From assembly GCA_019232905.1 (NCBI GenBank), contig JAFANA010000086.1, positions 1-64,000 on the forward strand: 64,000 nt of DNA, given 5' to 3'. Of the stretch, positions 36,104-43,596 are shown piece by piece (the stretch's first letter is position 1; each line of letters opens with the position of its first letter). The stretch is from Vulcanimicrobiota bacterium. Lineage in GTDB: Bacteria > Vulcanimicrobiota > Vulcanimicrobiia > Vulcanimicrobiales > Vulcanimicrobiaceae. Below the pieces are notes generated by a model, which ran no database searches, was not told the DNA's origin, and was given only the letters and a program-made list of their open reading frames with translations. The position numbers were made by a program, and so were the translations under genes.

Positions 36104-37774
36104 ATGCTCGCGCTCGCGCCCACCGTCGACATCGTTCTGGGACTGACGCTCGCCGTCGGGCTCGCCGGCGTGTTCGTAGTGTCCGCGATCCAGTGCCTCG
36201 GCGGTTTCAAACAAGACGCGGGCGCGCGCTTTCATCTCTGGTTCGCGCTGCTGCTCGTCCTTGCGGTCGCAGCGCCGTCGTTCACCGCAGCGACGATCGC
36301 GGCATTTCGCGCTGAACCGATCGTGGTGTCCGCGGGAACGCTTCCCGCCGTTACCGAGCCGGTACGCATCGATACTACAGCGCGCACATTTGCAGCGCCT
36401 GCGGCTTACGAGCGCGAAGCTAGCGTGTACCGTCCGCCGGATCCCGCGAAGCCTGCGCTTCCTCTTGCCGCCGACGCGCTCGTGCTGGTTTGGATTGCCG
36501 GTGCATTTGGTTTTCTGGTACGCGTTGGAATCGGCGTCATTCGTATTCGCCGGTTGACGCCGGGGTGCCGGCTCGTCGAGATGCGTTCGACTCCGCAGCG
36601 CAACGTGCGGATCCTGGAACACCCCCGTCTTTCGGTCCCCATTGCAATCGGATACCGTCGCCCGGCTGTGCTTATTCCGAGCGCGTTGCTCGAGAGCGCC
36701 CCACCCGACGATGTCGAGAACGTCGTCCTGCACGAACTGGAACATCTGCAGCGTTTCGACGACGTCACATCATTCGTCCAGTCGATCTGCTTGAGTCTGC
36801 TGTGGTTCAATCCGCTGGCGCATTACGTCGTGCGACGCATCGCCGTGGAGCGCGAAATGGCGTGCGATGAAGCCGTCGTGCGCCGCATCGGCAAACGCCA
36901 CGGCTACGCATCCACGCTGTGGAACGTTGCGCTCAGTGTATCCGACTCGCTCGTTCCGAGTTTCAGTTCCGCATTCGCCTCCGGTTCGCAAACCGTGAAC
37001 CGCGTGGCGAATCTGCTCGATACCGCGCACACGCGCGTATCGCGCAGAGTCGTTGCGCTCGCAATCGTTGCCGTCATGGCCGCGTTCGCAGGCGTATCGC
37101 TTGTCGCTGCAGCGGCCATCGGGAGTGTTCGCCCAGTAATTACTGACGCCGCATCGGTTGCTCTCCTCGATGGAACCACGCTGGTCGTGGGCGGCCGGAA
37201 CACGGACGGAACGCCGGTGGACGAAGCCGAGATTTACCGCGCCAACGCGCGTGTTGCGCTGGTGCCGATGGCAATACCACGCTGGTCGACAACGCTCACG
37301 CGCTTGCGCAACGGCGATGTTCTGGTCACCGGCGGGATGACGCCGGACGGAACCACGGCCGACGTCGAACTCTTTAATGCGCGCACGCGAACGTTCGAGC
37401 TGGTCAACCGCTTGCACGTTGCGCGCGTCGCGCACACGGCGACCCTTCTCGCCGACGGCACGGTGCTTGTCGCGGCCGGAGAACGCGCGCCGGGCAAACT
37501 CGAGTCATCAACCGAGATCTACGATCCGCTCAGCCGTACATTCCGTCTGACCGCCGACGGTTACGGCCGAATTTCACAGAGCGCAATTCGGATCGACGGC
37601 AGTGACGTTTTGATGATGGGCGGCGATCCCGGCCGCGGGCGCAAGAATTGTGCGATCATCTATTCAGCGACGCGGCACATCTATCACAACGCCGGCACGC
37701 TGGTTCGCGCGACCGCAGACCATTTAACGTTCCTGTTGCCGAACGGAACATACGTGACGCACACCATCGACTAA
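36104..37774 (+). CDS. M56 (BlaR1-like) membrane peptidase with kelch-like C-terminal domain
   Basis: 556 residues. Hydrophobic helices near 8-30, 43-65 and 123-145, then the zinc site HELEH (210-214) with LLWFNPLAHYVV and EREMACDEAVV, the M56 signature. A further membrane helix at about 316-340. After that, where BlaR1 and MecR1 carry a penicillin-binding sensor, residues ~345-556 show kelch-type repeats: LLDGTTLVVGGRNTDGTPVD, RNGDVLVTGGMTPDGTTADV, LLADGTVLVAAGE with AEIYRANARV/TEIYDPLSRTF. There is no SxxK/SxN/KTG triad. So an outside beta-propeller-like domain may sense a ligand and trigger cleavage of BlaI. It directly follows blaI with no spacer. Confidence 0.85.
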   Translation: MLALAPTVDIVLGLTLAVGLAGVFVVSAIQCLGGFKQDAGARFHLWFALLLVLAVAAPSFTAATIAAFRAEPIVVSAGTLPAVTEPVRIDTTARTFAAPAAYEREASVYRPPDPAKPALPLAADALVLVWIAGAFGFLVRVGIGVIRIRRLTPGCRLVEMRSTPQRNVRILEHPRLSVPIAIGYRRPAVLIPSALLESAPPDDVENVVLHELEHLQRFDDVTSFVQSICLSLLWFNPLAHYVVRRIAVEREMACDEAVVRRIGKRHGYASTLWNVALSVSDSLVPSFSSAFASGSQTVNRVANLLDTAHTRVSRRVVALAIVAVMAAFAGVSLVAAAAIGSVRPVITDAASVALLDGTTLVVGGRNTDGTPVDEAEIYRANARVALVPMAIPRWSTTLTRLRNGDVLVTGGMTPDGTTADVELFNARTRTFELVNRLHVARVAHTATLLADGTVLVAAGERAPGKLESSTEIYDPLSRTFRLTADGYGRISQSAIRIDGSDVLMMGGDPGRGRKNCAIIYSATRHIYHNAGTLVRATADHLTFLLPNGTYVTHTID

Positions 37775-39837
37775 AGCAAATTCTCGGTCAGGAAATTCGC
37801 GGCCGCCGTATCGGCGCGTAGCCATGAATCCCACCGCAAGAATGTGTGCGCTTCGTCGGGCAACACCATGACCTCATGCGGAATGTGTCGCGCTTGGAGC
37901 CGTTCCGCTAAATCGACCGTTTGATGGAAATCGACGTCGGGATCCCGGTCGCCCTGGATGAGCAGCACCGGCGAACGCCACGTCGCCATCGCACCCTCCG
38001 GTGAAGAATTCCATGCGAGTTTCAACCACGGATGCATGTCGACGTTGTCGGACCCTTCACCGAATGCTTGGAAATAGTCGTTCGCGTCGTGCATTAAGTC
38101 GTGCACGCCGCTGTAATCTACGCCGGCTTTGAAGACGTCGGAGTTGCGGGCGAGCGCGAGTGCTGTAAGATAGCCGCCCCACGAACCGCCCCAAATGCCG
38201 ATGTGGTTCGGATCAATCGACGGCTGCCGTTGCAGCCAATGCGCGCCGGCAAGCACGTCTTGATACTCGCTCGCGCCCGCCCATGCGCTGCGCACGGCGT
38301 AATGGAAGTCGTGGCCGTAATCTGTCCCGGTTCGGTAGTTCACCGAAAGCACGGCGAAGCCGCGGCTTACGAGATACTGATCGACGGCATAGCTATTCGC
38401 GTAGTAATCCATTGGATTCCAGGTGAGCAGCATTTGCCGCATCGGCCCGCCGTGAACAAAAATGACGGCCGGGCGGCGCGCTTTGCCGTCACCGGTAAAG
38501 AGCTGCGCGTGGATGAGTGTTCCGTCCGGCGCATGATACGTAACGTCTCCCGGCGTCACCAGCGACGACGAGGGAAAGTCGGTCGGCATCAGCGCCGCAT
38601 CGACGAGATGTTCGTGCGTTCCGTCGCCGTCCGCAATCGCGACGAGCGGCGGCATCTGCGCGGTCGCCGTACCGTATGCGATGCGTCCACCGTCGAGTGG
38701 AATCGGCCACCACTGCGAACCCGTTCCACGCGTGATCGTGCTGATGCGTCCGTTTTGCGCATCGACGCGGAAAAGATGCCAGCGATCGATGTCGTCGGCG
38801 CGTTCTCCCGTGTTTGCAACGTAGATGAGCGAACGCCCGTCGCGCGACGCCGTCATACTGACCACCGCGTACGCGCCGGAATTCAGGCGGCGCGCGCCGC
38901 CTCCAGTTGCGTGCGTAACGTAGATGTGCGGCCATCCGTCGGCTTCGCTTAGGAACGCAACCGCGTCGTTTCCAAGCCATGTGAGATCCACGTCGCCGCC
39001 TTGTGTCGGAAATGACGCGCGCGACGTTTCGGCGCTCGACCACACCTGGTGCGCGCTGCCGTCCGATGCGCGCGCGATCCAGATCGACCACGGTACGATC
39101 GGCATTGCAAGCGGGGAAGGTGCGGCGCCGCCGGCGCCGGGCGTGCGCGCAAAGACGATGTCGGCACCGTCAGGCGACCATCGCGGTTCGGTATCATTGC
39201 CGGTCGACGGCGCGAGAAACTCCAGCGGCTTGTCCTCGCCGCGATAAATGCCGATGAACGCGTGATCGCCACGCTCGGAGACGAACGCAAGCGCACCACC
39301 GTCGGGTGACCATTGCAGATCGCTATCGTGACCTGAGTCATAAAAAAGGCGCATCGCCGCGACGTTGCCGGCCGCCGGCGCGCTCCACACGGCGCCGTTG
39401 CGCAGAAACGCGACACGCGAGCCGTCTAAAGAGAGTGCGGGCGCATAGCCTTCGCCGAGATCGGTTTGTGTGCCCGTCGCCGTATCGACCGACACGACAT
39501 GCGACGTGGGTTGACGCACGCTTAGCGATGGATTTTCCGAATTTCCGTGCGTAAACACCAGGCGCGAGCCGTCGCGCGAAAGCTGGAGCGAATTGACCGA
39601 TTGTCCATCATCGCTTGGATAATTCGCGACGCGCTGCGGAGGATAGCCGGGCGCGCGTGCGACCCAAATGCTGCGCAATCCGCGCTGATCGATCTGATAC
39701 GCGATTGTGCGGCCGTCGCCGCTAGGAACCAGCGCCTTTGGAAACGGATACGAGAGAATTTGCTCGAGTGAAAAATGTGGGGCAGCGGCAGGCGCTGCAG
39801 CGAGAAGGAGAAGCGATGAAACAATCGTTCGCAACAT
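37771..39837 (-). CDS. S9 family (prolyl oligopeptidase-type) exported peptidase
   Basis: 688 residues with signal peptide 1-19. An N-terminal beta-propeller (repeats such as LSRDGSRLVFTHGN, WSPDGGALAFVSERG, WSPDGADIVFART) covers about 40-400, then an alpha/beta hydrolase domain with HGGPMRQM, GIWGGSWGGYL (nucleophile Ser), QGDRDPDVDF (Asp) and LPDEAHTFLRW (His). It cleaves short peptides in the periplasm. Convergent with the M56 gene (4-bp overlap) and divergent from the beta-lactamase-like gene, so possibly part of the same wall or peptide regulon. Confidence 0.9.
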   Translation of the reverse strand: MLRTIVSSLLLLAAAPAAAPHFSLEQILSYPFPKALVPSGDGRTIAYQIDQRGLRSIWVARAPGYPPQRVANYPSDDGQSVNSLQLSRDGSRLVFTHGNSENPSLSVRQPTSHVVSVDTATGTQTDLGEGYAPALSLDGSRVAFLRNGAVWSAPAAGNVAAMRLFYDSGHDSDLQWSPDGGALAFVSERGDHAFIGIYRGEDKPLEFLAPSTGNDTEPRWSPDGADIVFARTPGAGGAAPSPLAMPIVPWSIWIARASDGSAHQVWSSAETSRASFPTQGGDVDLTWLGNDAVAFLSEADGWPHIYVTHATGGGARRLNSGAYAVVSMTASRDGRSLIYVANTGERADDIDRWHLFRVDAQNGRISTITRGTGSQWWPIPLDGGRIAYGTATAQMPPLVAIADGDGTHEHLVDAALMPTDFPSSSLVTPGDVTYHAPDGTLIHAQLFTGDGKARRPAVIFVHGGPMRQMLLTWNPMDYYANSYAVDQYLVSRGFAVLSVNYRTGTDYGHDFHYAVRSAWAGASEYQDVLAGAHWLQRQPSIDPNHIGIWGGSWGGYLTALALARNSDVFKAGVDYSGVHDLMHDANDYFQAFGEGSDNVDMHPWLKLAWNSSPEGAMATWRSPVLLIQGDRDPDVDFHQTVDLAERLQARHIPHEVMVLPDEAHTFLRWDSWLRADTAAANFLTENLL

Positions 39838-39849
39838 ATCGATGATGAT

Positions 39850-39896
39850 GATACGACAAATCCGCAGGAAGGCCTCATCACTACGCGATACGACAA
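39850..39896. promoter_or_regulatory. Direct repeats in the S9/beta-lactamase-like divergent region
   Basis: GATACGACAA occurs at 39850-39859 and again at 39887-39896, 37 bp apart, within the 63-bp gap between the divergent genes. A candidate binding site for a shared regulator; it does not match the BlaI operators found at 35.7 kb. Confidence 0.35.
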
Positions 39897-39900
39897 CGCG

Positions 39901-40803
39901 ATGCGGCGTTTTTTTGCAGTACTGATCATGTTTGTTGCATCACAATCCGGAATTTCGCGCGCGGACGACAATCTGCAAGCACAGCTGCGAACGCTGACCG
40001 CGCACTATGCAGGGAACGTGGCACTCTACGCGGTCGACATGAAAACGGGCCGCGAGGTCGGTCTCAATTCCGACGTGCCGGTGCCGACGGCGTCGACCAT
40101 CAAGCTTGCGATTCTCTTTGAAGCGCTCAAAGCGATCGAAGCCGGCGATGCCCGCTGGGACGACGCCCTGATGCTTACACCGGAAAATCAAGTCGAAGGG
40201 TCGGGGGTGCTCAATCTCTTCGATACGCCGCTCGTAGTGACGTTCAAGGACGCACTCACGATGATGATCGTTCAGAGCGACAATACCGCGACGAACATGG
40301 CAATAGACCACCTCGGGCTCGCGCGCATCGACGAGCGCATAAAGTGGCTCGGCTTGAATGACACGTGGCTGTACAAGAAGGTCTTCAAACCGCCGACGGG
40401 CGACGTGCCCGCCGATCAGCCGAAGTTCGGGCTCGGCAAGACCACGGGCCGCGAAATGGGCGAACTCATGCGACGTTTTGCGAACTGCAATTTGAACGAG
40501 CCCGGCGATACGGCACCGCCGACGCCGGAGCAGCAGAAGCTGTGTGACACGGCGCTCGCCATGCTCAAGAACCAATCCGACCGCGGCGGCATTCCGCGGT
40601 ATTTGGGCAGCCTTACCATCGCGAACAAGACCGGCGCGCTCGATGCTTCACGCAACGACGTTGCAATCGTCTACGCCGCCCACGGGCCGATCATCATCTC
40701 GGCGTTCACCTACAACAATAAAGATCAAAGCTGGACCGTCGATAACAGCCCTCAAATCTTGATCGCCAAGATGGCGAAGACGATCGTCGACGCCTGGAAA
40801 TAG
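39901..40803 (+). CDS. Class A beta-lactamase-like serine hydrolase
   Basis: 300 residues, signal peptide 1-21. SxxK at S65-T-I-K68, SDN at 126-128 (IVQSDNTATN), KTG at 243-245 (ANKTGAL): the class A order and spacing. The omega-loop region (about 155-185, VFKPPTGDVPADQPKFGLGK) has no clear E-x-x-x-N, so the deacylating Glu166 of true class A enzymes is not evident. It may be a slow beta-lactamase, a penicillin-binding relative, or another serine hydrolase. Lies 2 kb from blaI/M56-kelch. No Shine-Dalgarno is seen. The next gene follows after 10 nt. Confidence 0.78.
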   Translation: MRRFFAVLIMFVASQSGISRADDNLQAQLRTLTAHYAGNVALYAVDMKTGREVGLNSDVPVPTASTIKLAILFEALKAIEAGDARWDDALMLTPENQVEGSGVLNLFDTPLVVTFKDALTMMIVQSDNTATNMAIDHLGLARIDERIKWLGLNDTWLYKKVFKPPTGDVPADQPKFGLGKTTGREMGELMRRFANCNLNEPGDTAPPTPEQQKLCDTALAMLKNQSDRGGIPRYLGSLTIANKTGALDASRNDVAIVYAAHGPIIISAFTYNNKDQSWTVDNSPQILIAKMAKTIVDAWK

Positions 40804-40813
40804 GAGCCGCTCT

Positions 40814-42433
40814 TTGCAATTTCGTCTAGGGTTGTTGCCTTGGCTTTTGATTGTCGCGCTCGCGTCGTGCTCTAAAACCGGCACTTCAGCAGTCGCAGGA
40901 AAAAATAGCTTTACCGTTCCCGGCGTGTTGCGCGTCGGCAGTTCCGAAGAGCCCGATAGCCTCAACTTGATGTTCGGGCATACGATTGCCACGCAGCAGG
41001 TCGATTGTCTGCTCTTCGCGTTTATTCTGCGCACCGACGCGAACGGCAATCTCTTCCCGGATCTCGCTACGCAAGTGCCGACGCCGCAGAACGGCGGCAT
41101 CAGCTCCGACGGAAAGACGATTACTGTTCATTTGCGACACGGTGCCGTGTGGTCTGACGGAGCGCCGCTTACGGCAAGCGACTGGCTCTTCACGTATCAC
41201 GCGGTGATGAATCCGCGCAATAATACGAAAACGGCATACGGGTGGAACGAGATTGCGTCGGCGTCGGCACCCGATCCGTACACGATCGTCATTCATCTCA
41301 AGCGGCCGACGGTCGCCGGAATAGAGATTCTCGCGATGGGCGGCGATGCATATCCGCCGCTTCCGGCGCACCTTCTCGCCGACTTGCCGGACATCAATCA
41401 CGCGTCGTTCAACAGCATGCCGGTCTCGAGCGGCCCGTTCGTCCTCAAACGGTGGGACCGGGGCAACGAGCTGGTCTTCGACGCGAATCCGCGTTATTTC
41501 CGTGGCGCACCGGGGTTGAAGCGAGTCATCTACAAGATCATCCCCAATCCCGACACGATGCTCGATGAGTTGCGCTCGCACGAAATCGACGTCTATCCCG
41601 ACGTCAACAAGAATTCAATCGTTGCGCTCTCGAGCATCCCGGGCATTCGCGTCGAGCACCGGCTGATCGCTTCGTGGCAGCATCTTGGAATGAACATGAA
41701 GCAGCCGGAGCTTGCCGACGTCAACGTGCGTCACGCAATCGCCATGGGCGTCGATTGGAAGCGCATTTTGCAAACGGTGTACCGCGGCTACGGACAGCTC
41801 GCAGTCTCCGACATCTTCCCGCAGTCTTGGGCAGCGCCGTCGCTTCCGCCGTACAAGTACGAACCGGCAGCGGCGCGTTCGCTCCTGGCATCGAGCGGTT
41901 GGCGCATGGGAAGCGACGGTGTTCTCCACAAGGGTGCTCTAACGATGCGCCTGACGATCATGGCGACGACGGATAACCAGCAGAACGACCGCGCCGAAGT
42001 CCTCGTGCAGTCAATGTTGCAGCCACTTGGTATCGCGCTTTCGGTTCACAACGTTGCGGCGAATCAGATGTTCGCGCAAGGCGGCCCGCTCTACGGCGGC
42101 ACGTATGATCTCGAGTGGTCGCAGGCGTACAACGGTTCCGATCCGGACGACTCCGGCTCGTGGAATTCGCACTTCATTCCGCCGAGCGGCGCCGACACGA
42201 GCTGGCTCAACGATCCGGTCGTCGACGAATCGAGTAGCGCTGCCGCGAGTACGTTCGATCAGGCGAAGCGCAAGGCGCTCTACCAGCGTGAAGCCGCGCG
42301 CATTCGCGATCTCGATCCCGCCGTCTTCGCCTTTTGGCACGAAAATTATTACGCGTTCAACACCGACGTAAAAAACTACGAACCCGCGGCGTTCATCGCC
42401 GACGAATGGAATGCATGGCAATGGCAGATCTAA
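40814..42433 (+). CDS. Peptide ABC transporter-type substrate-binding lipoprotein
   Basis: 539 residues from TTG 40814 with AGGAG 7 nt upstream. Lipobox LIVALASC (Cys ~19). SBP_bac_5 features: LRVGSSEEPDSLNLMF, LRHGAVWSDGAPLTASDWLF, FVLKRWDRGNELVFDANPRYF, and YQREAARIRDLDPAVFAFW. Such proteins bind oligopeptides or murein peptides. No permease is adjacent. It sits between a beta-lactamase-like gene and an amidase, so a role in sensing or recycling wall peptides is plausible. Its end overlaps the amidase start by 13 nt. Confidence 0.85.
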   Translation: MQFRLGLLPWLLIVALASCSKTGTSAVAGKNSFTVPGVLRVGSSEEPDSLNLMFGHTIATQQVDCLLFAFILRTDANGNLFPDLATQVPTPQNGGISSDGKTITVHLRHGAVWSDGAPLTASDWLFTYHAVMNPRNNTKTAYGWNEIASASAPDPYTIVIHLKRPTVAGIEILAMGGDAYPPLPAHLLADLPDINHASFNSMPVSSGPFVLKRWDRGNELVFDANPRYFRGAPGLKRVIYKIIPNPDTMLDELRSHEIDVYPDVNKNSIVALSSIPGIRVEHRLIASWQHLGMNMKQPELADVNVRHAIAMGVDWKRILQTVYRGYGQLAVSDIFPQSWAAPSLPPYKYEPAAARSLLASSGWRMGSDGVLHKGALTMRLTIMATTDNQQNDRAEVLVQSMLQPLGIALSVHNVAANQMFAQGGPLYGGTYDLEWSQAYNGSDPDDSGSWNSHFIPPSGADTSWLNDPVVDESSSAAASTFDQAKRKALYQREAARIRDLDPAVFAFWHENYYAFNTDVKNYEPAAFIADEWNAWQWQI

Positions 42434-43020
42434 CCGGCATCGAGACCCGGATCCAAGCGTATCCGCACTGGCCGATCGAAGCGTGGCGGCCCGACGTACC
42501 CGGCCGCATCGACCGAATTTACACGCACTGGTCGGCATACGATCACGAGAAGGTTTTCCCGGCGTATCATTTTTGCGTCGCCATCAAACCCGGAGCCGGC
42601 ATCGTTGTCGTCAACACGCATGACGTTCGCGAAAATATGCGCAACGTCTACGAAGCCCCCGATCTACCGTATGCGGCGCACACGCGCAACCGCAATTCGT
42701 ACGCGCTCGGGATTTCGATTATGGCGATGCAAGGGGCGACACCGCAAGACTTCGGCGACTACCCGCTCACCGAACCGCTGATCGACGCGCTTTGCCTCGT
42801 CGGCGCCCGGTTAGCGGCGTTCTACAACGTGCCGATCGACGCCGACCACATCATGTCGCACGCGGAAGCGGCCTTGATCGACGGGTATTACGGCACGGCA
42901 GAAACCGAACGGTGGGATATCGCACGTTTGCGCCCATCACCGCTGCCGCTCGAACCGCACGAAGGCATCGACGTCGGCGAAGAACTGCGAACACGAATGC
43001 GACGAGCGATCGCGCTATAA
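42421..43020 (+). CDS. N-acetylmuramoyl-L-alanine amidase-like protein
   Basis: 199 residues from ATG 42421 (ATG 42415 is also possible). Amidase_2/PGRP-type fold: RIYTHWSAYD (zinc His), PAYHFCVAIKPG, AAHTRNRNSYALGISIMAM, and HIMSHAEAALIDGYYG (second His). It would cut the bond between muramic acid and the stem peptide. No signal peptide, so it may act in cytoplasmic recycling. Coupled to the upstream binding protein. Its last codons and stop lie inside the first tandem repeat. Confidence 0.75.
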   Translation: MADLTGIETRIQAYPHWPIEAWRPDVPGRIDRIYTHWSAYDHEKVFPAYHFCVAIKPGAGIVVVNTHDVRENMRNVYEAPDLPYAAHTRNRNSYALGISIMAMQGATPQDFGDYPLTEPLIDALCLVGARLAAFYNVPIDADHIMSHAEAALIDGYYGTAETERWDIARLRPSPLPLEPHEGIDVGEELRTRMRRAIAL

Positions 43021-43540
43021 AAAAGCGCGCCCCGATGTGCGCCGCGGTGTGTCATCCTGAGCGGCGCGAAGCGAAGTCGAAGGACCGCCTCATTTCTATT
43101 GCTGACGCAGGTTGTTGATTCGTCGCGATCCTTCGACTGCGGCGCTGCGCGCCTTCGCTCAGGATGACACGGCGGCGCACATCGCGCGCTATAAAAAAGG
43201 GGTGCTCCGATGTGCGCCGCGGTGTGTCATCCTGAGCGGAGCGAAGCGAAGTCGAAGGACCGCCTCAATTCTATTGCTGATGCGGGTTGTTGATTCGTCG
43301 CGATCCTTCGACTGCGGCGCTGCGCGCCTTCGCTCAGGATGACAGGGCGGCGCACATCGCGCGCTATAAAAAAGAGGTGCTCCGATGTGCGCCGCGATGT
43401 GTCATCCTGAGCGGAGCGAAGCGAAGTCGAAGGACCGCCTCAATTCTATTGCTGATGCGGGTTGTTGATTCGCCGCGATCCTTCGACTGCGGCGCTGCGC
43501 GCCTTCGCTCAGGCTGACACGGCGGCGCACATCGCGCGCT
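43017..43540. repeat. Three tandem copies of a 175-bp palindromic repeat
   Basis: Units about 43017-43190, 43191-43365 and 43366-43540, over 95 percent alike by eye. Each holds GATGTGCGCCGCGGTGTGTC...ATCCTGAGCG and its near complement CGCTCAGGATGACACGGCGG, plus GTCGAAGGA and TCCTTCGAC inside, so each can fold into one long hairpin. A fourth, partial copy (TATAAAAAAA) continues into the terminator. The small ORFs in each unit are products of the repeat. It occupies the whole convergent gap between the amidase and TonB receptor genes. Confidence 0.9.
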
Positions 43541-43541
43541 A

Positions 43542-43574
43542 TAAAAAAACGGGCGCCCGATGTGGGCGCCCGTT
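43542..43574 (-). terminator. Terminator of the second TonB receptor
   Basis: On the minus strand: an 11-bp perfect stem (AACGGGCGCCC) with a 5-nt loop, followed by TTTTTTTAT. It lies 22 bp past the receptor stop. The T-run on that strand is the A-run of the repeat unit. Confidence 0.85.
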
Positions 43575-43596
43575 CTCTTTCGCGAGAGTACCCGCG

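Noticed and set aside
43112-43517. Repeated 76-aa ORFs (MLIRRDPSTAALRAF...)
   Set aside because: They are translations of the 175-bp palindromic repeat. Similar peptides arise wherever such repeats occur, and no ribosome-binding site is present.
43017-43540. CRISPR array
   Set aside because: Only three long, nearly identical 175-bp units with no unique spacers and no cas genes.
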